Assembly (NCBI GenBank): GCA_028712015.1
Contig: JAQTRB010000027.1
Coordinates: 1 to 12,963, forward strand
DNA: 12,963 nt
Reading direction: 5' to 3'
From: Syntrophales bacterium
GTDB taxonomy: Bacteria; Desulfobacterota; Syntrophia; Syntrophales; UBA5619
The position numbers and the translations under genes are program-made. Every line of letters begins with the position of its first letter. Within the stretch, counting starts at the first letter, position 1. The notes beneath the pieces are model-generated. The model did not search any database and was not told the DNA's origin. It was given only the letters and a program-made list of their open reading frames with translations. Positions 1 to 7,377 of the stretch are shown here, piece by piece.

Positions 1-440
1 ACGGGCACGGGGCTGAAGAAATGCATGCCCGCAAACCGGTCCGGCCGCTTCGTCGCCGTTGCCAGCTCCGTGATCGGAATGGACGAGGTGTTGCTGGCAA
101 AAAGGACATGGGGGGGACAGATCTCCTCCAGTTGCCGATAGAGGTCCAGTTTCGCCGGTTTGTTCTCGATGATCGCCTCGATGACGAGATCGCAGTCCCT
201 GGCCGGGGCCAGCTCCGTCGTGGCGATGATCCGCCCCAGGATCGCCCTCTTGTCCGCCTCGGAGAGCCTGCCCTTGGCGACGCTTCCGGCCAGGTTTCTT
301 TCAATGGCGGCCATCCCCTTCGCGATGAATTCGTCGGCAATATCCCTCAGCCGCACGTCATATCCCGCCGCGGCCATCACCTGCGCGATGCCGGAGCCCA
401 TGAAGCCGGCGCCGATCACCATGATCCGTTTGATCTCCAC
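1..440 (-). CDS. 3-hydroxyacyl-CoA (3-hydroxybutyryl-CoA) dehydrogenase, N-terminal part
   Basis: This gene is cut by the left edge; 146 codons are visible. The family oxidises 3-hydroxyacyl-CoA to 3-ketoacyl-CoA with NAD+, a beta-oxidation or butyryl-CoA pathway step in the cytoplasm. The N-terminus is a Rossmann fold with the dinucleotide motif GAGFMGSGIA at residues 10-19. The family segment SNTSSI is at 116-121. The visible end, GMHFFSPVP, carries the conserved catalytic-type His140. The start is a GTG at 440-438, chosen because a GAGGAGG ribosome site lies 4 bases upstream; an ATG six codons later has no such site and would crowd the Rossmann strand. It follows livF by 64 bases with no terminator, so it is probably the last or a late gene of the Liv operon. 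Chain-length preference, and whether the C-terminal domain is intact, cannot be seen. Confidence 0.9.
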   Translation of the reverse strand, partial: MEIKRIMVIGAGFMGSGIAQVMAAAGYDVRLRDIADEFIAKGMAAIERNLAGSVAKGRLSEADKRAILGRIIATTELAPARDCDLVIEAIIENKPAKLDLYRQLEEICPPHVLFASNTSSIPITELATATKRPDRFAGMHFFSPVP

Positions 441-504
441 GATTCCTCCTCTTTGATGATGAGCGTCTTTTCTCGCCTTTTCTCGGACCGATTGCAAATT
501 TTTT

Positions 505-1254
505 TTACAATCCCAGATAGGTCTTGCGCAGAACTTCGTCGGCAAGCAGCTGTTGGCCGGTACCCTCGGCGATGATCTTGCCCGAGGAAAGGACGTAATT
601 GCGATGGGCCATTTGGAAGACCACGCCGACCTCCTGTTCCACCAGCAGGATGGTGATTCCCAGGCGGCTGATCTCGGAGATTTTGTCGAAGACCTCCCGA
701 CGGATCAGCGGGGCCAGCCCGGTGGAGGGTTCGTCGATGCACAGGAGCTTCGGGTCGGACATGAAGGCCCGGCCGATGGCCAGCATCTGTTGCTCTCCGC
801 CCGAGAGGGTTCCGGCGATTTGCCGGGATCGCTGCTGAAGCAGCGGGAACAGATAATAGACCTTGTCCAGTGTTCCGCGACATTTCTGCCGGTCTCTGAG
901 CAGGTAGGCGCCCGCCATGAGATTTTCCAGGACCGTCATTTCCCGGAAAGGCCTTCGGCGCTCGGGACAGAGAACAAGGCCCCTCCGGACGATTTCATGG
1001 GCCGGGATCTGATCGATCCGCTCGCCGTCGAAGGTCACCGTTCCCTCCAGGACGATTTCGCCGCCCGCGGATCGGCGCTTGATCTCCCTTTCCCAGGCGA
1101 CCAGACCGCTGATGGCCCGCAGGGTCGTGGATTTTCCCGCCCCGTTCGGCCCGACCAGGCTGACCAGCTCCCCCTCGTCGACATGCAGGCTCAGATCGTT
1201 GATCAGGACGGCTTTTTCGTAGCGGACGTTCAAATGGGCGATTTCCAGGAGCAC
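505..1254 (-). CDS. livF: Branched-chain-type ABC transporter ATP-binding protein LivF
   Basis: One of two cytoplasmic ATPases that power the LivJHM importer encoded upstream. In the 249-residue protein the Walker A motif GPNGAGKST is near residues 35-43, the ABC signature LSGGEQQ lies mid-protein, and the Walker B/D-loop reads LLCIDEPSTGLAP. An H-loop glutamate-valine-glutamate stretch (LLVEQEVG) follows. It is slightly longer than a usual LivF (about 235) because of a charged insertion around AWEREIKRRSAGGE between Walker A and the Q-loop region. The Q-loop-side motif reads PERRRPF where LivF normally has PEGRRIF. The start is GTG, 2 bases after the livG stop, with a GGGGGAGG ribosome site overlapping the end of livG, so the two ATPases are translationally linked. 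The ligase gene just before livG leaves open an organic acid as substrate instead of Leu/Ile/Val. Confidence 0.93.
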   Translation of the reverse strand: MLLEIAHLNVRYEKAVLINDLSLHVDEGELVSLVGPNGAGKSTTLRAISGLVAWEREIKRRSAGGEIVLEGTVTFDGERIDQIPAHEIVRRGLVLCPERRRPFREMTVLENLMAGAYLLRDRQKCRGTLDKVYYLFPLLQQRSRQIAGTLSGGEQQMLAIGRAFMSDPKLLCIDEPSTGLAPLIRREVFDKISEISRLGITILLVEQEVGVVFQMAHRNYVLSSGKIIAEGTGQQLLADEVLRKTYLGL

Positions 1255-1256
1255 GG

Positions 1257-2027
1257 CTATTGTCCTCCCCCTTGACCCAGATAGGCCTCGATGACCAGAG
1301 GATTGTTGACCACTTCATCGGGCGTTCCCTCGGCCAGAAGCGTTCCGAAATTGAGGACCACGATGCGGTCGACGATCTTCATGAGCTGCTGCAGCTTGTG
1401 TTCGACGATGATCATGGCCGGTCCCTCGCTGTGCAGTCTGCCGAAACGTCCGCCCTTGTGAAGTCTCCGGATGGATTTGGCCATCAAATCGGTTTCCGCG
1501 GGACTGAGTCCGCCGAAGGGCTCGTCCAGCAGCAGAAGCTCCGGGTCCGTCGCGACCGCGCGGGCGACCTCCAACCGCTTGAGGTCGCCCTGGGAAAGCG
1601 TGGAGGCCTTCTCCAACGCCATATCCGAAATGCCGGCAAATTCGAGGGCATCCATCGCCTTGGCCCGGACGATCTTGACCCACTCCCCGCGCCTCATCGA
1701 GCGGGGGGAGAGACAGGAGACCATGACGTTGGCAATGATCGGCAACCGGCGAAAGGGCCTCATATTCTGAAAGGTGCAGGCCACGCCCAGGTTGACGATC
1801 TCCCAGATTTTCATGCCCACGAGCTGTTTTCCGCGGAAACGAACGCTGCCCGAATCCGGTTTCAGGATTCCGGTGAGCAGGCGCAGCAACGTGGTCTTTC
1901 CCGCCCCGTTGGGACCGATCAGGCCCAGGACCTCCTTTTTCTCCATGCGGAACCCGACGTTGTTCACCGCTTGCAGGCCCCCGAAACTCTTGCACAGCGC
2001 TTTCACTTCGAGAAAAGGCTCGGCCAT
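1257..2027 (-). CDS. livG: Branched-chain-type ABC transporter ATP-binding protein LivG
   Basis: The second ATPase of the Liv importer, 256 residues. Walker A GPNGAGKTT is at about 39-47, the Q-loop at ACTFQNMRPF, and Walker B at LLLLDEPFGGLSP. The H-loop reads IIVEHKL. The LivG hallmark C-terminus (VLNFGTLLAEGTPDEV and then AYLG) is present. The signature motif is LSQGDLKRLEVARA, not the common LSYGQQRRLE; the QGD form fits relatives of this family and keeps the invariant Ser and Gly. About eight extra residues (GGRFGRLHSEG) sit between the D-loop helix and the H-loop strand. The start is ATG with a GAGGGG ribosome site inside the end of the ligase gene; only one base separates the ligase stop from this start. 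Tight spacing on both sides shows a single polycistronic unit. Confidence 0.93.
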   Translation of the reverse strand: MAEPFLEVKALCKSFGGLQAVNNVGFRMEKKEVLGLIGPNGAGKTTLLRLLTGILKPDSGSVRFRGKQLVGMKIWEIVNLGVACTFQNMRPFRRLPIIANVMVSCLSPRSMRRGEWVKIVRAKAMDALEFAGISDMALEKASTLSQGDLKRLEVARAVATDPELLLLDEPFGGLSPAETDLMAKSIRRLHKGGRFGRLHSEGPAMIIVEHKLQQLMKIVDRIVVLNFGTLLAEGTPDEVVNNPLVIEAYLGQGGGQ

Positions 2028-2028
2028 A

Positions 2029-3738
2029 TCAAGACCCCTCGCCCTCTTCCCTCAGTTCCCGGCGGGAGACCTTGCCCACATCGGTCTTGGGAAGCTCCCC
2101 CCGGAACTCGACAATCTTGGGCACCTTGTAGTGGGCCAGTTTCCGGCAACAAAATTCGATGATTTCCCCTTCCGAAACCTTGCCCCGGGCCTCGCTTTCG
2201 AGGACCACGTAGGCCTTGATCAGATGGCCCACCGAGGGCTCCGGCACGCCGACCACGCCGGCGGCTTTGATCTGCGGATGCTGATAGAGGACCTCCTCCA
2301 CGTGCCTGGCGAAAACCGAATATCCCTTGTATTTGATCAGGTCCCGCTTGCGGTCGAAAAAATGGAAATACCCCTCCTCGTCCATGCTGACCAAATCGCC
2401 GGTGCGCATCCAGATCTCCCCGTCGATTTCGATCATGGACTCTTTCGTGCTCTCCGGCCGTTTCCAATATCCCTGCATGATGTTCGGACCGGACAGGATC
2501 ATTTCACCCACCTCTCCCACGGGGAAGAATCCGGTTCCATCCGGATCGATAACGGCGGCCTTGACATTCGGCAGCGGCACCCCGAAAAATCCCCGCTTGT
2601 GCCGGTGGAGGGGGGTGCTGTGACTGACGGCCGTGGTTTCGGTCATGCCGTACCCTTCGAAAATCTTGGCCCCGGTGCGCTTTTCCCAGGCATCGATGGT
2701 CGATTCGTGGAGGGTGTCGGCCCCGCAGACGAGCATTTTGAGACGCTTCCAGTCGACCCTGTCCGTTTTTTCGTACTCCTTGAGGTATTCAAAGAGGGTC
2801 GGCACGCCATAGAAAGCGGAGGCCTGATAGCGCTCCATGGCCGTAAGAATTTGATCGATATCCGGGGTGGTGAACAGAATCAGGGTGGCCCCCTGAACCA
2901 GCCCGCCGAGCATGACGACCACCTGACCGTAAATATGGAAAAAAGGCAGAAAGGCCATGATGACCTCTTTCCCCTCCTCCAGGATGGGCCAGAAGGACAA
3001 GGCCTGCCCCTGGAGGGCGACGAGATTGCGATGGGTCAACATGGCCGCCTTCGGAAGCCCGGTCGTTCCCCCGGTGTAGGGCAGGACCGCCAGATCTTTC
3101 CGCGGGTCGATCGTCACCGGGGGGGGCGTTGGGGGATGCTTTTTCAGAAGTACCTGAAAGGAGTAGACGCCCTTCCTTTTCAGAAGTTCGGCCGAAAGGG
3201 CCGATTTCCCGCCGCCGCCTTTGGCCTTGGCGCCCTTGCCGAGCCATTTCTTCAAGGCGGGCAGGTATTCGTCGATGCTGGTCAAAATCACCCGTTCCAG
3301 ATGAACCCCGGCCCTGTCCAGATTGTCAAAGAGAATGTCCTGACAGACGACGGTCCGGGCCTCGCTGTCCTCGATCTGGTGTTTCACCTCGATGCTGGTA
3401 TAGACCGGACTGATGGGGGTGACCCGGGCGCCCAGCCGGAGGGTGGCGAAATACGCGATGACATACTGGGGGCTGTTCAAAAGGTACAGGGCTACGGTAT
3501 CCCCCTTGCCGACCCCCAGATCCGCCAGGGCGGTCGCCAGACGGTCGACCAGCTCCCGGAGCTCCCGGTAGTTGATCTTTTTTCCGTAAAAGATCAGCGC
3601 GGGTTTGTCTCCATATTTTTCCACGATTCGGTCGAAGAGATCGGGAACCGATATGTCGAGGACGTTGATTTCGGCCGGCACGCCTTCCGAGTAGTATTTT
3701 AGCCAGGGTTTGGACAGATAGAACTCTTTCGGATCCAT
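2029..3738 (-). CDS. AMP-forming acyl-CoA synthetase (long-chain fatty-acid--CoA ligase family)
   Basis: This enzyme activates a carboxylic acid with ATP and CoA to an acyl-CoA through an acyl-adenylate. The 569-residue reading shows the full ANL-family motif set. The P-loop YTGGTTGLPK is at 221-230, the A5 motif GYGMTETTA at 362-370, the adenylate-binding TGD at 446-448, and the hinge DRKRDLIKYKG follows. The C-terminal PKTDVGK carries the catalytic lysine at about residue 556. The start chosen is ATG 3738-3736, preceded by GAGGG at 8 bases; two in-frame ATGs up to 12 codons earlier lack a convincing ribosome site. A low-complexity Lys/Gly linker and then a proline run occur at about residues 168-208. 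Its place between livM and livG recurs in Liv operons for fatty or aromatic acids, so it probably converts the imported substrate. The substrate itself cannot be read from sequence. Confidence 0.93.
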   Translation of the reverse strand: MDPKEFYLSKPWLKYYSEGVPAEINVLDISVPDLFDRIVEKYGDKPALIFYGKKINYRELRELVDRLATALADLGVGKGDTVALYLLNSPQYVIAYFATLRLGARVTPISPVYTSIEVKHQIEDSEARTVVCQDILFDNLDRAGVHLERVILTSIDEYLPALKKWLGKGAKAKGGGGKSALSAELLKRKGVYSFQVLLKKHPPTPPPVTIDPRKDLAVLPYTGGTTGLPKAAMLTHRNLVALQGQALSFWPILEEGKEVIMAFLPFFHIYGQVVVMLGGLVQGATLILFTTPDIDQILTAMERYQASAFYGVPTLFEYLKEYEKTDRVDWKRLKMLVCGADTLHESTIDAWEKRTGAKIFEGYGMTETTAVSHSTPLHRHKRGFFGVPLPNVKAAVIDPDGTGFFPVGEVGEMILSGPNIMQGYWKRPESTKESMIEIDGEIWMRTGDLVSMDEEGYFHFFDRKRDLIKYKGYSVFARHVEEVLYQHPQIKAAGVVGVPEPSVGHLIKAYVVLESEARGKVSEGEIIEFCCRKLAHYKVPKIVEFRGELPKTDVGKVSRRELREEGEGS

Positions 3739-3816
3739 AGTCAAATCCCTCATATGGTGTTGAAGTGACCCCATTTCAGACGGCGAAGGTTGTTGAACCC
3801 TCGTCCCCCTGTTCCG

Positions 3817-4857
3817 TCAATCCAGACCCGCGGTGCAGACCCGGCATGTCTTCCGCGTGGCCGCGTTTCTGATTTTACACCGGGGACATTCCGTCTCGAT
3901 CTTGTCCCGGATCCAGTGAATCAACCCTTCCGGCATGTACAAAAGGATCACCAGCACGACCGCCGCAAAGATCATCGTCCGGTACTCGGGCCAAATGCGG
4001 AAAAACTCCAGCAGGGGATAGAGGATGAAAACCGCCCCGATGGGGCCGTAGATCGTTGCCGCCCCGCCGAAAATCGCCCAGATCACCACCATGAACGACA
4101 TGGAAACCTCCAGCGTGGAGGGCCCGGCGATCCGCATGTAATGCGCGTAGAGCCCGCCCGCAATGCCGGCAAAAAAACCGCTCAGACTGAAGGCCAAAAG
4201 CTTGTACCGGGTCGTGTTGATGCCGGAGGCCTTGACGGCCAGTTCGTCCTCCCGGATGGCGTGGAAAATGATCCCCGTGTTGGAATCGGTGATTTTCCAC
4301 ATGACGACGGCCGTGACCAGCATGGTGACGACATGGAGATAATAGTTGCCGATCAGGGAGTTTGTAAAACGGGTTACCCCGGAGAGGCCGAATTCGCCGC
4401 CCGTATATTGGGGAAGCGCGAAAATGATGCCGGTCAGAATAATCGGAAACGCCAGGGTGGTCAGGGCCAGATAGGTGTGTTTCAGCCGCAGGCAGGGGAT
4501 ACCGACAATCAGCCCGGCCAGGACCGCGACGACGGCGCCCAGCGGGACGCTGCCCCACGGAGGGATATGGGCATGGAGATTGATCAGGGCCGATGAGTAG
4601 GCCCCGACCCCGAAGAACAGCGCATGGCCGAAATTCATCTGGCCCGTGAACCCGGACAGCAGATCCCAGCTGGCGGCCAGAATGGCAAAGATGCTGGTCA
4701 GAATAACGATCCGGACAATGTAGGGATCCTGGGTGATCAACGGTAGTCCGAGCAGGACGATAAAAAAAAGACCGACGACGACCCGGCTCGGCAGGACCAG
4801 CACCTCGTTGCGGACGATTTTGAAAAATTTCTTCACGTAAAACAGGGCAAGGCCCAT
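3817..4857 (-). CDS. livM: Branched-chain-type ABC transporter permease LivM with C-terminal zinc-ribbon-like tail
   Basis: One of two inner-membrane permeases of the Liv importer, 346 residues and strongly hydrophobic. The LivM signature region SWDLLSGFTGQMNFGHALFFGVGAY is at about 63-87; its GQMNFGHA stretch is typical. The cytoplasmic coupling segment holds AIREDELAVKASGIN. The membrane part ends near YMPEGLIHWIRDK, where LivM proteins normally stop. Here about 25 more residues follow with four cysteines spaced C-x2-C-x10-C-x2-C (C324, C327, C338, C341), which resembles a small zinc ribbon. The start is ATG two bases after the livH stop, so the two permeases are translationally coupled. 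A 78-base spacer separates it from the ligase, with no terminator. The permease call is firm; the zinc-ribbon reading is inference. Confidence 0.94.
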   Translation of the reverse strand: MGLALFYVKKFFKIVRNEVLVLPSRVVVGLFFIVLLGLPLITQDPYIVRIVILTSIFAILAASWDLLSGFTGQMNFGHALFFGVGAYSSALINLHAHIPPWGSVPLGAVVAVLAGLIVGIPCLRLKHTYLALTTLAFPIILTGIIFALPQYTGGEFGLSGVTRFTNSLIGNYYLHVVTMLVTAVVMWKITDSNTGIIFHAIREDELAVKASGINTTRYKLLAFSLSGFFAGIAGGLYAHYMRIAGPSTLEVSMSFMVVIWAIFGGAATIYGPIGAVFILYPLLEFFRIWPEYRTMIFAAVVLVILLYMPEGLIHWIRDKIETECPRCKIRNAATRKTCRVCTAGLD

Positions 4858-4859
4858 GG

Positions 4860-5726
4860 CTACCTCTCCTCCTCAAAAGAGACGCCGAAGAGGCCCTCCG
4901 GCCGGATCAGCAGAACCAGGATCATGATCGTCAGGGCCACGGACCCCTTGAGGAAGGCCCCTTTGGGAACGAGAAAAACCACGAGGGCTTCCGTAAATCC
5001 CAGGATGAAGGCCGCCACGAAACTTCCCTTGATGCTGCCCAGGCCGCCCAGAACGACGACGGCCATCATGATGATCAGGGGCTCCATCCACATATAGGGA
5101 TTCAGGACGGTCAACGGGGCGAGGACGGCGCCGGTCAGGCCGGCGAGCGCGACGGAAATCCCCAACGTGATCATGGCCAGGCGGCTCTCGTTCATTCCCA
5201 TGAGATTGGCCACCTCCCGGTCCTCCGCCATGGAACGAATGGCCAGCCCCAGTCTGGTCTTCATCAACAGGAACCAAACGGCGCCCAGGGTTACAAGCAC
5301 CACGCCGAAGGTCAGCAGTTGCTGATAAAAGACCTTGACCCCCCCGACCGTAAAAAATCCCGTGATCAGGAAGTCCACGGTCCGGTAATCCCCGGTGAAC
5401 AACCGCAGGGTGACCTCCTGGAACACCATGGCCAACGCGATCGTGGCGATCAGGACGGCGCCTTCATGTTCGCGGATCGGGTCGATGAGAAACTTGTAAA
5501 CCAGCAGGCCCAATACGGTCACCGCCGCAACGGCAGTCAGCATGGACAGCAGCGGATTCAGGCCCACTCTGACCGACAGGTAATAAATGCAGTAGGCGGC
5601 GACCATGTAGAAAGCCGTGTGGGCGATGTTGACGATGCGGGCCACGCCGAAAATGAGCGAGAACCCGATGGCCAGCAAGGCCAGCATGCTGCCCGTGATC
5701 AGACCGGTAATGAGGATATTCATCAT
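4860..5726 (-). CDS. livH: Branched-chain-type ABC transporter permease LivH
   Basis: The partner inner-membrane permease, 288 residues with about eight predicted hydrophobic segments. Family features are the start ILITGLITGSMLALLAIGFS, then FGVARIVNIAHTAFYM, the coupling loop RSMAEDREVANLMG (around 164-177), and the conserved MMAVVVLGGLGSIKGSFVAAF stretch near the end. Two adjacent ATG codons open the gene. The GAGG ribosome site leaves only one base before the first and four before the second, so the second (5723) may be the real start. It follows livJ by 26 bases and abuts livM. The order binding protein, two permeases, ligase, two ATPases is intact here, so the transporter looks complete. 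Confidence 0.94.
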   Translation of the reverse strand: MMNILITGLITGSMLALLAIGFSLIFGVARIVNIAHTAFYMVAAYCIYYLSVRVGLNPLLSMLTAVAAVTVLGLLVYKFLIDPIREHEGAVLIATIALAMVFQEVTLRLFTGDYRTVDFLITGFFTVGGVKVFYQQLLTFGVVLVTLGAVWFLLMKTRLGLAIRSMAEDREVANLMGMNESRLAMITLGISVALAGLTGAVLAPLTVLNPYMWMEPLIIMMAVVVLGGLGSIKGSFVAAFILGFTEALVVFLVPKGAFLKGSVALTIMILVLLIRPEGLFGVSFEEER

Positions 5727-5752
5727 GCCTCAGGAAATGCGCTGGATGGCGA

Positions 5753-7054
5753 TTACTTTTTCAGCCAGGGCGGCAGTTTCATCGGAACGATCCCTTTGTA
5801 GGTGGCCTCCGGTCCGTCCGGCGCGAGCTTCCACTTGTTGGGCCAAACCCCGACCAGCTTGCCGTCCTGCCATTGGACGCCCAGGCTGGTCAGATAACCG
5901 GGGCCCCAGGTCAAATCATGGGTCGGCTTGCCGTCCTTGGTCTTTTCATATTTGACGATGCCGCTGGGCACCTTATACTCGCGGTTTTCCAGATGGGCGA
6001 CAATCTTGTCCGCATCCAGGCTCCCCACGGCCTCGATGCTGGGGACCAGGGCATACAGGATGGCGTCATGGGTGCCGCCGGCCGTGTAGGTCGGGGTTTC
6101 ATTGAATCTTTTGATGAATTTGTCCATGAAGGGTGTCGTCAATTCGTTGTATTCAACCCCTCGGCAATAGGTATTGGTCGTAAAGACGTAATTCCCCATA
6201 CCCTTGGTGGCTTCCCAGAAACCGTCCTTCTGGGCTTCCACGTTGATGCCGACCTGGGCAGCGGGAATTTTTAGTTCTCCGGCCTGACGGGCAAAGGTGA
6301 TGCCCACCGAGGCTGAAAAGATCGTAAAGACGACGTTGGCGCCGCTTTTCTGGATGGCCGACAGCTCGGCCGTTACATCCGTTGCCTTGTCGGACGGCTG
6401 CCATGTCCCGACCAGCTCCATCCCCAGCTTGGGAATCGTGGCCTGGGCCGCTTTGATCATGCCGTCCGTCCAGGCGGCCTTTTCCGCCACGATGGCGCAC
6501 TTGATGGGGACATTCAACTCCTTTTTCATCACGGCTGCCGCCATGGCCAGATGGGCGAAGCTGGTCCGCACCAGATAAATGTCGTTGAACGGGGTTTGCC
6601 GGAAGAAGTATTTGTAGCGGTTGTAATTTTCGGCGACACGGGTGCACAGGGCCGTGGTTGCGGCCCCGCAATCGATGAAGATCTTTTTATAGTCCATGGC
6701 GATGTCCTGCATCGGGAAGACGGCCTCGGTCCGGAAACCGCCAACGACGAAATCCACCTTGTCCTGCGTCATCAGCCGTTCCATGGCGTTGGTGGCATCG
6801 GCGACATTGATGAACTCGTTGGAATCGGCCTTGATCAACTCGATCTTCATTTTTTCACCGCCGACCTGGACGCCTCCCCGGGCATTGATCTCATCGGCCG
6901 CCATGGTGGCGCCCGCCCAATGCCCCTTGCCCTGGACAAACTGCATCGGACCGATCACACCGATCTTGATCGTCCGACCCCAGGCGGGGAAACACATCAC
7001 CATCACGATGCAACAGGTCAGCGCCAATCTCCAACCCAAGGTCATGATCTTCAT
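5753..7054 (-). CDS. livJ: Periplasmic substrate-binding protein of Liv-type ABC transporter
   Basis: The extracytoplasmic receptor that captures the transported substrate, 433 residues from the chosen start. The N-terminus is a clear Sec signal: Lys/Arg-containing start, hydrophobic core LALTCCIVMVMCF, and probable cleavage after AWG near residue 26. The mature protein begins TIKIGVIGPMQFVQGKGHWAGA, the usual first strand of the type I periplasmic-binding fold, followed by ADEINARGGV. The start is ATG 7054-7052 with AAGGAG 7 bases upstream. An open frame continues 50 codons further but lacks a ribosome site and would bury the signal peptide. Being first in its operon, behind a long untranslated leader, fits higher expression of the binding protein. 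It is named by homology of form only: ligands of this family range from branched-chain amino acids to amides and aromatic acids. Confidence 0.92.
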   Translation of the reverse strand: MKIMTLGWRLALTCCIVMVMCFPAWGRTIKIGVIGPMQFVQGKGHWAGATMAADEINARGGVQVGGEKMKIELIKADSNEFINVADATNAMERLMTQDKVDFVVGGFRTEAVFPMQDIAMDYKKIFIDCGAATTALCTRVAENYNRYKYFFRQTPFNDIYLVRTSFAHLAMAAAVMKKELNVPIKCAIVAEKAAWTDGMIKAAQATIPKLGMELVGTWQPSDKATDVTAELSAIQKSGANVVFTIFSASVGITFARQAGELKIPAAQVGINVEAQKDGFWEATKGMGNYVFTTNTYCRGVEYNELTTPFMDKFIKRFNETPTYTAGGTHDAILYALVPSIEAVGSLDADKIVAHLENREYKVPSGIVKYEKTKDGKPTHDLTWGPGYLTSLGVQWQDGKLVGVWPNKWKLAPDGPEATYKGIVPMKLPPWLKK

Positions 7055-7112
7055 TGCCCTTCTCCTTTCCATGTGGTTTGTTCGAGAAATGCCTTGAAAG
7101 ACAGCCGCCGGA

Positions 7113-7156
7113 CAAGATCCATACACTACGGGCGTTTCTCCCCGTGTAACATCTTG
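7113..7156 (-). promoter_or_regulatory. Stem-loop in the livJ 5' untranslated region
   Basis: On the minus strand CAAGAT (7156-7151) pairs with ATCTTG (7118-7113). Inside it, ACAC pairs with GTGT and GGG with CCC around an eight-base loop, separated by small internal loops. It lies about 60 to 100 bases upstream of the livJ start. No T-run follows, so it is not a terminator. It could protect the transcript or hold a regulatory site; no known riboswitch is recognised. Confidence 0.35.
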
Positions 7157-7199
7157 ATTTTGCGAATAGGTTGAAGACGTAAAAAAACCTTCCGATGAT

Positions 7200-7228
7200 A
7201 TCAAACGATTTTTGCTTTAAAAAGTCAA
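7200..7228 (-). promoter_or_regulatory. Candidate sigma70-type promoter for the Liv operon
   Basis: The minus strand shows TTGACT at 7228-7223 (five of six consensus bases), a 17-base A/T-rich spacer, and TTTGAT at 7205-7200 (four of six). It sits downstream of the ilvC terminator and upstream of livJ, the only sizeable gap in which this operon could start. The predicted leader would be about 140 bases. Other nearby -10-like boxes (TATCAT) exist with poor spacing. Confidence 0.45.
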
Positions 7229-7232
7229 ACAG

Positions 7233-7254
7233 ATTTTTTCTGAATTTTTTCTGA
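7233..7254 (-). repeat. Two tandem 11-bp A-tract repeats just upstream of the livJ promoter
   Basis: The minus strand carries TCAGAAAAAAT twice in perfect succession, ending four bases before the candidate -35 box. One helical turn per copy and the A-tracts suggest either an UP-type element that contacts the RNA polymerase alpha subunits or a tandem operator. A chance duplication in A-rich spacer DNA is also possible. Confidence 0.5.
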
Positions 7255-7300
7255 AATAGCGAGCTCCTCCCCTCGTGCGAGCATTCGAGGTCGGGATATG

Positions 7301-7351
7301 AAGAAGAAAAAACCCGGCATCCCTCCCTCGTGGAAAAGGGGGATGCCGGGT
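7301..7351 (-). terminator. Rho-independent terminator of the ilvBNC operon
   Basis: On the minus strand a perfect 12-bp stem (7351-7340 with 7323-7312; arm ACCCGGCATCCC) encloses a 16-base loop and is followed directly by TTTTTCTTCTT. It begins 26 bases after the ilvC stop. The plus-strand side has no T-run, so it acts in one direction. It cleanly separates the ilv operon from the Liv operon. Confidence 0.9.
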
Positions 7352-7377
7352 GGGAATGTTGCCGCGAAGCGGGTGAT

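Noticed and set aside
490..512. An A/T-rich hairpin at the end of livF (GATTGTAAA with TTTGCAATC) as a terminator
   Set aside because: The stem is weak, overlaps the livF stop codon and is not followed by a T-run on the minus strand. The downstream dehydrogenase has its own strong ribosome site and reads as part of the operon.
1774..3702. A 642-codon open frame on the plus strand
   Set aside because: It is antisense to livG and the acyl-CoA ligase, with no ribosome site or recognisable domain. It is a by-product of codon bias.
7055..7204. An N-terminal extension of livJ by 50 codons
   Set aside because: The extension lacks a ribosome site and would place an untypical segment before a clear signal peptide. 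The ATG at 7054 has AAGGAG at good spacing.
7261..7290. An inverted repeat CCTCG/CGAGG between the Liv promoter and the ilvC terminator
   Set aside because: The arms are only five bases, within chance expectation for this composition, and nothing else supports an operator there.
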